Assembly (NCBI GenBank): GCA_027625915.1
Contig: JANTQA010000048.1
Coordinates: forward strand, 1,798,001-1,862,000
DNA from: Anaeramoeba flamelloides
Taxonomy: Eukaryota > Metamonada > Anaeramoebidae
DNA length: 64,000 bases
Direction: 5' to 3'
Of this stretch, positions 47,401 to 57,712 are shown one piece after another (position 1 is the first letter of the stretch; every line of letters starts with the position of its first letter). Under the pieces are notes generated by a model, which did no database searches, had not been told where the DNA came from, and worked only from the letters and a program-made list of their open reading frames with translations. The position numbers and the translations under genes are program-made.

Positions 47401-49643
47401 TTAATTGTTCTTGAATACTCAAGGATATTTTTTTTTTCAATTTATTATTTCAGGTGAGTCACAATTTTTGAAATGGTGTTTAGAACACTTAACAAATAAA
47501 ACAGAAACCTCAAAAAAAACCTAGAACAATTAACAAATAAAACAGAAATCCCCAAGAAAACCTAGGCACTTTATGGTACTCTAATGTACTCGACGGTACT
47601 CGGTGTCACTTCCCAATTTCTAAAAAAGATTGAGATTTATATAAATAAAAAAAATAAAAATAAAGGTACACTAAAAATCTTTTCAATCAGCTTAACGATA
47701 ATTTAATATAATTAAGATGATAAATTATGATAAAGAAATAAAGAAGTATAAATTTTGTCATTTTAAAAGAATTTAAAACTCATAAATTTTTTTATTTATT
47801 TAATCGTAGAAAGGAGTTATTAAACAAAGTTTATCAAAATAAAAAAAGAGAGAGGAAAAAAACAGAAATTTATAAAGTATCAACAACATAAACAGACAAG
47901 TTTGATGGGGGACTCTAAAATTATTAGTTTTATCACCTTTTGGAAATGGCTATATAACTATTAATTTAATTTAATATAATAATAATCAATTTCTAAAATT
48001 TTTGTATTTAACGTTTTTAATATCAATAAAAATAAATAGGGGGGCACTTTGATAAGCCAGATAGATTATTCCGTTCAATTCCACAAATTTGGGAAAATTG
48101 TTTAACGAATATGAATGATGTCAAAGAATTAATACCAGAATTTTTCTATTTTCCAGAATTTTTAAAAAATTCAGAAAATATCGATTTAGGAGAAACACAA
48201 AAGGGAGAAAAGATTGGAGACGTAGAATTACCACCATGGGCAAAAACTCCCGAGGAATTCATTCGAATTAATAAAGAAGCATTGGAATCGGAATATGTAA
48301 GTGAGCATTTGCACGAATGGATTGATTTAATTTTTGGATACAAACAAAGAGGGGAGGAAGCAATAAAGGCAGTAAATGTATTTTATTATTTAACTTATGA
48401 AGGGGCGGTAGATTTGGAAACAATTGACGATCCTGTTCAAAGGATGGCCATAGAATCGCAAATCGATAATTTTGGACAAACGCCATTCCAATTATTTACA
48501 AAGCCACATCCAAAAAGAATGAAATTGAAGGAATGCATAAATTATTTTTATCCGATCAAATGTTTGGTGACAAAAAATAATCTATTTGAAAAAGAGAGGA
48601 AAAAATCAATTGAAATTAGTAAAAATGGATTGATATTCGTAGGCATTATTGAAAAATCGAAATTAAAAAATAAATTCTCAAATTATCAATTATTAACTAT
48701 TGATCAAACCCGTAACATCAATATCGTCAAAATCTCTTATTTAAACTCAAATATTAATCATAATTTTAATAACGAATTTCAATTTATTCTTGATAATGAA
48801 CAGACGAATTATAAAAAAAAAAAAAGAAGAATTGGTGTTTCTTTTGAAAAAAATATTCAAAATCTTTCAAATTGCTTTTCGTTGTCTTTGGTTGGGAAGC
48901 ATTTGTTCGGTTGTGGATTTTGGGACAATTCTTTAAAAATCATTAACATTGAAAACAATTTTAAACTTTTAAATGTTTTAGTTGAACACAAGGATGTCGT
49001 CACTTGCTTAGCTGCGGACCCAGATAAGCATTTGCTCTTTGCAACCGGTTCAAAGGACAGCACAATCATTATTTGGGATTTCGAGCACTCTTTTCAAAAC
49101 CCTTCCTTATATATATTTCCAGGGAACGATGAAGAAATTACTTCGCTAGATATAAATTCTAATTTGGGTATACTCGTTTCAGGTTCAATTTCGGGCATGT
49201 GCATTATTTATTCCTTGAAAAAAAAAAGTATAATTAGATATTTGGAAACCACAAATGAAAATAAGAGCAGCAATAAGAATGATAATAAGAATAACGACGA
49301 TGCTGCAATATCCTTAGTAAAAATCATAAATAATGGTCAAATATTGACTTATTCTGATAAAATTAGGTTATTTGCCTTAAATGGGATTCTCATATACACC
49401 GCTGAGAGTATTCAAAAATTATCTTGTTGGGTACATACTAGTAATAATAAATTTTTAATTACCGGGAGTATAAAGGGTAATATTCAAATTCGTTCTCTAG
49501 AAAATTTAATTGTTCTAAAAACATTCTATTTTAGTTCTTCAATACAGTCCATTTGCTTATCACCTGATGAGAAAACAGTAATAATTGGTCTGAAATCGGG
49601 GATATTATCAACTTTAGAATTTTTGAAGCTTGATAAAAATTAG
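31944..49643 (+). CDS. BEACH-WD40 protein, LvsA/neurobeachin class, complete
   Basis: BEACH proteins are large scaffolds for vesicle and membrane traffic; LvsA of Dictyostelium acts in cytokinesis and the contractile vacuole. Exons: 31944-32157, 32555-32952, 36102-43630 (one coding block with a frame change at 40,341-40,364), 43847-44030 and 48040-49643. Introns: 397, 3,149, 216 and 4,009 bp. About 3,309 aa. Domains: N-terminal ARM-like helices; ConA-like lectin domain near residues 1174-1371 ([25 protein letters not shown]); PH-BEACH near 2518-2615 ([31 protein letters not shown]); BEACH near 2647-2935 ([50 protein letters not shown]); WD40 repeats from about 3049. Homology fixes the DLSKP/VGSLNE and [14 protein letters not shown] junctions exactly. 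The 32,952 to 36,102 junction is inferred from phase and from the paralogue. The true start could be upstream. Poly-Asn runs interrupt the ARM region. Confidence 0.93.
34949..35191 (+). other. Unresolved open frame in BEACH 1 intron
   Basis: An ATG-started frame of 80 codons, rich in Lys and Phe, ends in a better-balanced stretch ([29 protein letters not shown]). It sits just before the BEACH-like debris and could be part of it. Nothing in it identifies a family. Confidence 0.2.
35234..35640 (+). pseudogene. BEACH-like exon debris inside the BEACH 1 intron
   Basis: Adjacent frames read like the ARM-type helices of this family: [18 protein letters not shown], then [20 protein letters not shown] and [13 protein letters not shown], then LDPEFQK and [19 protein letters not shown]. 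They lie in different frames, with stops between them (TGA near 35,299, TAA near 35,537) and a possible small intron (35,431-35,515). The pattern of a helix, NLxFYF and IG resembles segments of BEACH gene 2 (NIIFRGNKHHLSFFEKNYGY). The best reading is a decayed fragment of a third BEACH copy. A short separate gene is the alternative. Confidence 0.4.
40341..40364 (+). other. 24-A run with -1 frame change inside BEACH gene 1
   Basis: The upstream frame enters the run as Lys codons and would stop nine bases after it (CTC AAT TAA). The frame one base back continues as [20 protein letters not shown] and stays open to 43,711 with family-like sequence. There is no GT-AG intron that resolves it: the only nearby candidate (GTAATA at 40,491) would begin after the stop. 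One extra A, two fewer As, or a -1 slip would restore one frame. Homopolymer miscount in the assembly is the simplest explanation. Confidence 0.85.
41263..41420 (+). repeat. AAT triplet repeat coding poly-Asn in BEACH gene 1
   Basis: Nearly continuous AAT codons broken by ACT, AAG and GAT encode a long Asn/Thr/Asp-rich loop between conserved helices. Both minus-strand frames across it are pure Ile or Leu shadows. Similar loops occur at 36,933-37,013 and 42,426-42,470 in the same gene. Confidence 0.95.
45120..45430 (-). repeat. Dispersed repeat R1, copy d (in BEACH intron)
   Basis: The most complete R1 copy. Reverse-complemented, it runs from GAATCTTCTTTATATTGG through AACTTGAAAATGAAAAC, AAATAAGATCAAAAA and ATTCGTGATCAATTATCAAAT to GTGTCTGTGATTTTGG. 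The companion block GTGTAAATTACACTCTAG lies at about 44,885-44,905 in the same relative position as beside copy c. Confidence 0.8.
46090..46627 (+). mobile_element. Tc1/mariner-like deletion derivative, copy 2 (in BEACH intron)
   Basis: 538 bp flanked by TA on both sides. The ends AACTAGATTCCAAAAATTTG and, reverse-complemented, AACCCCGTTCCAAAAATTTG are inverted repeats. TGTGTCCAAA words mark both ends and one internal site near 46,437. Collinear with the copy at 17,873-18,405. The residual frame includes [16 protein letters not shown] and [11 protein letters not shown] words, matching the helix-turn-helix-like segment of copy 1, with no catalytic domain. Confidence 0.78.
46755..46930. repeat. 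Hairpin repeat H, copy 4 (in BEACH intron)
   Basis: Arms ACTTTTTGAAATAAACCGAAAA and TTTTCTGTTTAATTCAAAAAAGT face each other across TTTATTAAAA. The flanks carry TTTCTTGAG, CTGTTTATTTGGAAAATCAAT and AACTAGAACACTTTATAAAT, as in copies 1-3. Confidence 0.8.
47465..47620. repeat. Hairpin repeat H, partial copy 5 with GTACT block
   Basis: ACAAATAAAACAGAAACCTC and AAAAAAACCTAGAAC units occur twice, followed by CCTAGGCACTTTATGGTACTC and a run of GTACT/GACGGTACTCGG words. This matches, in the opposite orientation, the opening of the 12.96-kb cluster. It lies in the BEACH intron about 840 bp from copy 4, and with it may bracket one larger element. Confidence 0.7.
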
Positions 49644-49804
49644 ATTTATTTTCCTGTCTTTATGTTTTTTTAGGATCAAGCACAATAATAACTTCTTATC
49701 AAGATAATCATTTTTTTGTTTTTCTTTCATTTTTTTTTTCTTTTTTTTTTTCATTCAAAACATTGAAAAGTAAAAAAAAAATTAAATTATGTTTGCTGTT
49801 CTTT

Positions 49805-50110
49805 CAACGAGTAACATTTATTTCTGAAAAGTCTATTGTTTTTCTGAATAAACAGTCAACTCAAGAAAATCGTACCTAAAGTTTCTAGATTTTTTTTAAT
49901 TTAAGAAATAAAAGAAAATTTCTTGGATTTTCTTGGAATTTCTAAAATTAAAAAAAAAAACTAACAACAGTTTTCTTGAATTCAAAAGAATAGAGAAAAA
50001 TCAAATAATTTGCTCTGTTCTTTTAAATTTGTATGATCTAAAGGTAAAAAGGTAAATGTTGAGTACCATAGACTTCATGACCTTTTTCCCAATTTAAGAA
50101 ATGAAAAAAA
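49805..50110. repeat. Hairpin repeat H, copy 6
   Basis: The arms TTTTTTTTAATTTAAGAAAT and ATTTCTAAAATTAAAAAAAA flank an AAAGAAAATTTCTTGGATTTTC core. The left flank CTGAATAAACAGTCAACTCAAG and right flank CAACAGTTTTCTTGAATTC are family words. A degenerate second half at about 50,040-50,110 includes GTACCATAGACTTCATGACC. Confidence 0.65.
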
Positions 50111-50489
50111 AAACTAATAGAAAACAGATGAACTTAAGTACTCACTATTTAAAGAAATAAAAAAATATTTTTTGTTTAATTGATATTTTGAAAAAAAGTA
50201 CAAAACTATCTCCAAAATTAATGTGGGGTACGGTTGTTATACATGAATTATTATATTTAAATTCTTCAAATTGATGTTAGAATAAATATTTTCTTTTGGA
50301 AATTCTGAAATTCAAATAATTTTTTATATTGTTGGCTTTTTTCTCGTTTTTTTTTTTTTAATACTTTTGATACTTAATTATTTTACATTTTTTTGCTTTT
50401 ATTGCAAGGTTTATATCCATATAGTAAAAGGTTTTATTAAAATGTATAAATAATTGTTGAAAAATCAGAAGGATTTTTATAATATTTTT

Positions 50490-50735
50490 ATTTGAGTCAT
50501 TAATTGAAGAACAAATTTAGCATTGTTATATTTCTCAATTATTCTAATAATTTGTGTTTTTTCAATTTTTAAGAAAATAAATTGATATTAGATTTGTTTT
50601 ATATGGATACCAACTTGTCTTTGATGTGTATTATTCCGCTTATTTCTGATATATTTTATATGTTTTTTTTTATAAATATTTGATATTTGAAAAAAATGCT
50701 CTGTCTCGTTGACTGAAACAATAATTATTGATATT
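50490..50735 (+). repeat. Repeat R5, copy 1
   Basis: Matches about 60,185-60,410 in the same orientation. Shared blocks are TTTTTCAATTTTTAAGAAAAT, ATTAGATTTRTTT, TCTTTGATGTxTATTATTC, CTTATTTCTxATxxxTT and TTGATATTTGAAAAAAATG, then CTGAAACAA / CAGAAACAA. No coding capacity is visible. Confidence 0.7.
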
Positions 50736-52174
50736 TTGAATTTTTTTGGGTTTCTTTTCAAAATGAAAGTTTGGTTTTTTTTTATTATTTATAAAATTAA
50801 CCTAAATTTATTGATCAAAGGGAATTTTTTTTTTTTTTTACATGAGAAACAACTTTTTTACTTTAAGAGATATTAAACAACAAATTTGTATTTTTGAATA
50901 TAAAATATCAAGATGAAGATTGTATTAGTATTTTCCCACATTTACTTGAATCAAAAAAACCAACTCTTTGAAAACAAAAAAAAAATAAAATCAAATTATA
51001 ATTCAATAAAAATCTAAAAATTTCTTACACATTTGTATTCTAACATCTGTTAGATTGGTTACTTTTTTTTTTTTGGATTTGTTTTCGGAAACCAAATTTT
51101 ATTTTTTTTAACAATGTTAGTAATTCATACTAGGTTACAGTATCAAATAAGAATAAAAATAACATGTATTAACATTCTACACAAGATAAACCTTCATTTT
51201 TTATTTTAAGATACATAAGCCATAAAATGAAAAGTATAAAATTAAATATTTTTTATCTGGATTTTTTTTTCAATTTTGAAGGTAATAAAAGAAAAATTTC
51301 ATTGTATTTTTGATTCAATCTTTATATAAAATATCCGAAGTGATAAAAAATATCTTCTAACCAAAATTCCAAATAAAGCCCATCCAAAATTTTTAACATA
51401 CAGAAATTCATTTTGTAAAAAAAAATCTAATTTAACCAATTCATAAAGGAAATAACTAGTTAGAACCATTCGCTAATTGGAATGTTAACACTTGCTTATA
51501 CCTTACAATACTCACAAAACAAAAAATAAATAATTACCAATACTAATAAATCAAAAGTTTGTTAAAAATAGTGGAGAGAGCAAAACAAAAAAATACATTG
51601 ATAAATTTATTAAATTCTATTAGGAATATTGATTTACCAATGGTTAGATATTTATAACTGATTTTATTAAAGTTTTTCTTTTTAAAATCACTCAACTTTA
51701 ACACAATATCAACTGGTTCAAAATAAATATTTGATAGAACAGAAAAAGTTAAATATGAAAAAAAAATGAAATAAAAACCAAAAAATAAAAGATAAAAAAT
51801 AATTTTCATAATTTACAGAAAACTGAAAATTATTTGCTTTTTTTAAATCAAAATATTTTATTGTGATTCTTTTGTACTCTTTTAACTGTGTAGAAAATTT
51901 TGAATTTTAGTTAATATTAAATTTTTAAAATAAAAATAATTTGATCAGTGAATTTTGATATTGTTTCGAAGTTTAATTAAATTCGAATTTGGTTTTTTTA
52001 AAAAAACATTTCTTATATTGTATTTATTTTTTTAAAACAATTAATTTCCTTTTACAGTCAATATGATAATAATAATAATAATAATAAATGAATTTTGAAT
52101 GAAAATACTCATAGATCCATCATATTTTTTGGAGATTTTTTGATTTTTTAATTCAAATCTGTTCATAAAAACCA

Positions 52175-52930
52175 AATTAGTAAATAGTATTTGATAAAAT
52201 ATCCTTACTTTTGGAATTATTATTGATTTGAAGATGCTCTTTATTTAAAAAATCATATAAAAAAGAAAAAATTGTTTTTTTTTTTTTTGATTAACAAAAT
52301 GAACTAACAAAAATAAATAAAAATGGATATTTTCTAGATCTTCTAAATGAATAAATTGCTTTTTTCAAAATAATATATCAAAAATTTTTTACAAACTTTT
52401 TCTAGAAGAAAAATATGAAAGATCTTTTTCAAAATTCCTCTTAATTGAGCAGTTATTTAAAATCAAATGAAAATTCATGTTGGATTTTTTTTCATTGTAT
52501 TAAAAAAAAAAATATTTTTAATTATTGAAAATAAATTTATGACAAATGAAAAAAAAAGTTTATCTAAAAAAAAAAAAAAAAAAAAAAAACTAACAGTTCT
52601 ATTAAATATTAAAAATTGGTGATGATAAATTCTCAAATACCACAAGAGTAAAGTATATTACTTTGATAAAATAGGAAAATTCAAAATGGAAAATAATAAA
52701 ATAATTATTATTTTTTTGTAAGTCATTCTCAATAATTATTTGAAAGTCAATTTAATTTCTTCAACTTTATTGGGAAATGTAGCAAAATTATTGATAATAT
52801 TTCAAAAAAACTCTTATATGAGAGATTCGTAAAATTAATGATTGGTTATTAAATATAGTTCTTGGGGATTTAAGCGGGTAGTTTACATTGTGATTTAAAA
52901 GGAGGGAAGAAATAAACTTGAGAAACACTT
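52175..52930 (+). repeat. Repeat R3, copy 2
   Basis: Partner of 14,325-15,300; block order is given there. This copy contains an A run of about 24 near 52,567-52,590 where the other copy has different sequence. Confidence 0.7.
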
Positions 52931-53521
52931 TATCGAAACAATTTTCTTTTCAAAAAAAAAAACAAATTAAAAGAAAAGTCAAAATTTTGCCAATGAAAAA
53001 ACTGTTTAAAATACACTAAAATATTGAAATACAAACAACTATGATATTATTTCAATATTTTCTCAAAAACATTACATGAATCTTTTTGTGAAAATCTGGC
53101 ATCCATTATAATCTTCAAATAATGATAATGAAAATTTTTACTTTTCAAATATGTAAAGTATTTGAAATAAAGATCCAATTTACTTGAAAAATTTCAAAAA
53201 AACAATTAAACTATTTGATTTTACAATAAAAAAAAAAATTGAATAACAGTCATAAATTGATTCTCGGTATTATTTTTTGATTCAAATAGTTAAATTTTGT
53301 CTTATTTTAAAAAAAAAAAATAACAAAAGCCAAATAAAAAAAAAACAAAATTCTTTTCTTTAATAAAAGATCTTTTATTTGAAAACGTTATGAGAACATT
53401 ATTAGTCAAAATAAAGTGTATTTTATTTGTTTTAAAATTCTATTATAAATGTTTTTCAATGATTAATACTTGGTAGATTGGTGTTGTTTTTAATTTTGTT
53501 GTGATTGATAGATTGGTAGAT

Positions 53522-53920
53522 TTAAAATTTATAAACACCTTTCATAATGTTTTTTTCACATGCAAGTCTGTTCAAAGCACGGTCGGATTTTCCTTCTGCT
53601 CTAAGTTTACCTTTATTTTTATAAGAATGATTAGTTAATTAATTTAATAAAAAAACAACAAAAAGAAGGTTTATTTTAAGACTTTTGCTTCAAAGAAAAA
53701 AAAAACAAAAAACAAAAAACAAAAAAGAAAAAGAAAAAGAAGATCACTTACCACAAAAAATAAAAGCATCAAATTCTTGATCAATAAGGACACCTTTTTC
53801 ATTTACTTTTCTAACATTAATTTGGACACTGGAGTGGTCTTTTGGTTGGATGATGTTTTGTGTAGCAGAACATTTACGTGGAATGAACTTTTCAACAACT
53901 TTTCCTTGATCGTTTTGCAT
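53522..53920 (-). CDS. RPS21: 40S ribosomal protein eS21
   Basis: eS21 is a small eukaryote-specific protein of the 40S subunit, near uS2, needed for late 18S rRNA maturation. Two exons: 53920-53752 and 53610-53522, with a 141-bp intron (GTAAGT to AATAAAG, phase 1). The product is 85 aa; human RPS21 is 83. It opens MQNDQGKVVEKFIPRKCSA against the family MQNDAGEFVDLYVPRKCSA, and continues IIQPKDHSSVQINV and DAFIFCG. The splice falls inside the conserved Cys-Gly. Exon 2 gives KLRAEGKSDRALNRLACEK, then a basic tail ending KGVYKF where animals end VSKNF. It is the cleanest housekeeping gene here, with the canonical donor. Confidence 0.97.
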
Positions 53921-54226
53921 AAGAATTATGTATTAATTTATTTAACTTTGAGTCGTAAAAAAATTGGAATCTATTTGAGATTTAAAAAAAAAAATAATAA
54001 AAAATAAAAATAAAAAAAAAAAAAAAAAAGCAAAGATTTGTTAAGAAGCAACAAAAAGAAAAGATTTTTTTTTTTTTGAATTCAAAAAGAAAAATGAGTA
54101 AACTTTTGATATTTCTTTCTAAAGGTTAAACAAATAAATATTAATTCAAAATTTTGAAAACACAAAAAACCCAATTAAAGGTAAAAAGAAAAAATTAATA
54201 AAAAATAAAAAAAAAAAAAGACTTAC

Positions 54227-54470
54227 AATGAACCAACGACAAGATAAAAAAATGATTTTTTTAGATTTTTTCATTTGATTGAAGTCTGTGAAAATACTAG
54301 ACCACCAAAATGCGATTCGATTTTTCATTTTAAAACATCTTCTAAAACCTCAGAAGTTCGCCAATACTTCAAATTGAAAAATTATGTTTTTAATACAATT
54401 CCACATAGAACTTTAATCTTTTATTTCATTGATTTATTTCCCTTTTTTAATGTTAAATTCCTGTGAATTC
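54227..54470. other. Unresolved coding-like segment upstream of eS21
   Basis: On the minus strand an ATG frame (54,328) reads MKNRIAFWWSSIFTDFNQ and ends at a strong GTAAGT donor (54,226). That would suit a first exon, or an upstream exon of the eS21 transcript. On the plus strand the same bases read VCENTRPPKCDSIFHFK and TSSKTSEVRQYFKLKN after a GATTGAAG acceptor-like word. Neither reading could be extended, so no gene is called. Confidence 0.25.
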
Positions 54471-56662
54471 TAAATTGTAAATACAAACCAATATTTTTAG
54501 CCAATTTTTTCTTTCTCTTTTCCTTTTTTTATGAATAAAATGATCTTAAACTGATATTTGAGGAAACTTGCAAATTTCAATTAAATGCTATTTTTTAAGC
54601 CCTCCAAGAATAGTAAAAAAAAGTATGAAAAATATTTTTAAGGGATATTGAAATTTACGGGTGTGTGAAAATTTCGAACCCGTATCGCAGTTGAATATCT
54701 AAAACCTCTTTAAAAAAATAAATTTCCATTCCAATGGTAGATTTCTTTTGTTGTAGAGTATTGATTAATTCTGAAAAATTATTTTTTACTTTTTGCAGAT
54801 ATAAAATTTTAAATGAGTTGGTTTGTCGAGCTGTAATATCACTAAATAGAATTTCTTTAGGATGTTTAGGTTTTTTTCGTTTTATCCTATATTTGAATTC
54901 CTTCCAAAATCGCTAATAATTCTATATATTTTTTTCAATTTGATAATTTATTACTCTCAGAAATCCTTTCATGATTAGTATCAAATCACCCATAAACATT
55001 TGAACATGTATTGCAAGTGATTTGAGTTTATCTAGAAGAAAATGATTAATAAACCCCAATCATAAATGAGATAGTGGGTATCCTTGATACACACCTATTT
55101 CCTCTTTTGAATCATAAGTAAGAAAATATTTAATTATTATTTCATTTTTAATATTTTTTTTAATTGAATAATAGAGAAGTCAACAGTGAGAAGATTCAAA
55201 ACATTTTTATATATCTATTGTGACAATATAAATATTTTCTTTTTTGAATTTATTTTTTATTTTATTAAATTCATTGAATAAGTTTAGAACTGTAATTCAT
55301 AATGTAAATAAAATTCACTGTATTGATTTTTTATTGATTTATTTTATAAAAAATCCCATTTCGATTATACCTTAATATAAAGGTTTGTATAACTCTGAGA
55401 TTATAATTCAAATTTTTTTTTTTAGATTTGAAAATAGAACACAATTGAATTTCAAAATAAAAAAATCACTGAAACCATGGAAACTCAAAAGAATTTTTTA
55501 ATGATTGTTTTGAAAATTATAAAAATCTGAGATTTTAACAATTTTAATTAATTGAAGATCCATATTATTGAATTCTATTTTCATGATTTTTTTTGGCAAT
55601 TTCCAAAACCAAAAAATGAATAACTGTTGAGAGAAAAATGTTGGACAGAGAAAAATAGTTGGACAGCATTTTTAATTGGGAAAATTATTGAAAATGATTT
55701 TTAATTTCTTTCGTTTGTGAAATAACTAAAGAAAATAACAATAATCTACTGATTAGAATAAAGATGAATGTAATTCTACTTTTTCAAAACCTTATCTCTA
55801 ATAATCTAAAGCAAGTTTAAAAATTACCATTTTCAGAATTAATAGCAAACTTTCCAAAAACTTGGATTTTTGTTAAAATAGCATGATCTACTTTGGTTAT
55901 CAACCATTTAAATGAGTATTCTACACACAAGACAGATTAATGAACTTGTAACACATTTAAACCTGGATTTATATGTAATTCACCTAGTTATCAAGAGGAT
56001 TTGATTTTCAATTTCAGTAATGTTCCCAATTAAAAATGGTCTCCAACCATTTTTATGTGTCCAAACATTTTTCTCTCAACAGTAACTTATTTTCAATCTT
56101 CGTTTCTAAATTTTACAGTTTATAATAAATTTTTCACAACCATTTTATTGTTTATCCTGAAATAAAAAATATTACAACCACAAATTAATTTCTCAATTTT
56201 TTAAATTTTTACAGTTTTCTTGGAATAATTGTATTAGTACTTTGCAAGCTTATAATTAACTTTTTGAAAATTGAGTTATTTTGCCTTCAAATCACAACAA
56301 CACTTCAGTCTTACTTTGTCGTGGTAATTTAAGAAATAATAAAATTACAACCTTTCGAACATTTTTTTGAAAATAATTTATTTTAATCTTTGCCTAAAAG
56401 TACAATAACCAAAATAAAATAATTGTATGGTAGTGTCACGGAATAATCCGATTGGGTGTTCTTTACATCTTTAACTAATATTTAAATTTATTCAGATTTG
56501 CTTTCAAAGATAAAAATCAAATTCTCATTCATTTTTTCACATTTACACAATTTTGTCTCAAACAAAAACAAGAAAAAAAAAAAAAAGTTTTATTCTTCGA
56601 AACCGGACTTTTCTGTTCTTAAATATATTTCGAGACTTTGTCTTTTTGGGTGAGGAAAAATA
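54471..56662. other. Mostly non-coding; contains a 459-bp MITE
   Basis: The plus-strand ATG frame at 54,734-54,916 (MVDFFCCRVLINSEK...) has no homology or partner exon and is not called. The stretch 54.93-55.6 kb shows nothing beyond AT-rich spacer. The MITE at 55,624-56,082 is described separately. Confidence 0.5.
55624..56082. mobile_element. MITE-like element with 60-bp inverted ends and TAA duplication
   Basis: The left end CTGTTGAGAGAAAAATGTTGG and the right end (reverse complement CTGTTGAGAGAAAAATGTTTGG) are inverted repeats. They extend over about 60 bp through TTGGA and CATTTTTAATTGGGAA. TAA flanks both sides (55,621-55,623 and 56,083-56,085). The interior has no open frame of note. 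The 3-bp TAA duplication matches that of the fold-back at 23.0 kb, although the end sequences differ. Confidence 0.82.
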
Positions 56663-57712
56663 ATGTCTCGAATATTTCGGATTATTAAAAAAAACCAAAC
56701 AATAGAAGAAACAATACTCAACACAAAGATCAAAAAACACTGCACTTTTGCAAATCTAGAACTTGACAAATTATGGAAAACAACTTTAAACACAAAAAAT
56801 GTTTGTTTATTCTTTTCTTTTGCTGATTACCTTTTTTTCGGTCTTTGCTCAAATGTCCGAAAAATTTTTGTAAAAAAAGAACAATCCAATCAAAAAATAT
56901 CTTAATTACTTTTTAATCTTGCTCTATATTTAATCCAAAATTTCCCATCCCCATTTATAGAATAACTTAAACTTATGTTTTATAAAATTTTCCAAGTTTT
57001 TTTTGACCCATTATTCCAATTGGAAACCAAATCTTCAAGAAAACAAATTTCCGAAATTTTTTCAAAATTCCTCTGTTTCATTGAAACAGCAATCAACATC
57101 TTTTCTGGTTGAGGTCTCAAAATTTTTTGTCTTTTTCAAAAGAGATTTACTCAAAAGTTTGTTTCCTTTTTTTTTAACATCCTTTCCTTTTGGATTTTCT
57201 TTTTTGTTTTTTCAATTGCCTTTTGTTTTTGGAAAAAAAAAAAACATTAGCGAATGATAACAGTTTTTTTCTTTCTCTTCTCATCAATAACCAAACCCAT
57301 AAATAAAATTTCAAAACACAGTATATCAAAAAATCAATTCACCAACAAAAGAAAATCTATTTAATGGAATACAAGATTTACAATTTGGCTATTCTTTACA
57401 AATCCTCAACATTTTAGCAAGATCGCAAAACTTGCAAAATATTTTGTATTCAATTGGAATTTTTGATCTCGCTAATGCAACAGCAAAAATACTGTGTAGT
57501 ATTTTCTCGTTTTTTTACAAACAGGTACGATCTGCTTTTCTAGTTTCTTTTTTTTTTTCCACTTTTCTTTTTTCTTGTTTTTTTTCATTTATTTTTACAA
57601 AGAAAACAACAATCAAATTCATAAAAAACATGTGTCTCTGTAATTGTGATTGAGAATTGATTTGTTTCAGATTGTATTTGATAAAAAGAAAGAAACAATC
57701 AGATCATTTTGA
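56663..57712 (+). CDS. Four-exon gene, 192-aa protein of unknown function
   Basis: Exons 56663-56800, 56961-57156, 57322-57524 and 57671-57712. Introns are 160, 165 and 146 bp, with donors GTTTGT, GTTTGT and GTACGA and acceptors TTATAG, ACACAG and TTTCAG. All phases agree (0, 1, 0). The protein opens MSRIFRIIKKNQTIEET, is helical throughout, has a Phe-rich middle (KFSKFFLTHYSNWKP), and ends with a well-formed amphipathic segment (QDLQFGYSLQILNILARSQ, YSIGIFDLANATAKILCSIF) and a basic tail. Exon sequence is clearly less homopolymeric than the introns. No domain is recognised; a membrane-associated helical protein is possible. The model rests on phase consistency, not homology. Confidence 0.62.

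Larger units (their letters stand above)
44031..48039 (+). other. 4.0-kb intron splitting the BEACH domain
   Basis: Donor GTTTGA at 44,031 and acceptor AAATAG at 48,039 are fixed by the continuous BEACH motif [13 protein letters not shown] across the join. The intron carries an R1 copy, a Tc1/mariner-like element, two hairpin-repeat blocks and poly-T tracts. Stop codons in all frames show it is not coding. Confidence 0.92.
49644..53521. other. Non-coding, repeat-bearing stretch downstream of BEACH gene 1
   Basis: It contains a hairpin-repeat copy (49.8-50.1 kb), an R5 copy (50.49-50.74 kb) and an R3 copy (52.18-52.93 kb). A minus-strand ATG frame at 51,809-51,543 has a hydrophobic N-terminus resembling a signal anchor and a later balanced part (PVDIVLKLSDFKKKNF), but no partner exon and no family. 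It is left as spacer. Confidence 0.5.

Noticed and set aside
54675-54690. TTCGAACCC, a tRNA T-loop-like word
   Set aside because: No acceptor stem, D arm or anticodon arm can be formed around it.
56558-56793. Two minus-strand frames overlapping the 56.7-kb gene
   Set aside because: Both are antisense to exon 1 of the better-supported four-exon plus-strand gene, and no splicing model extends them.
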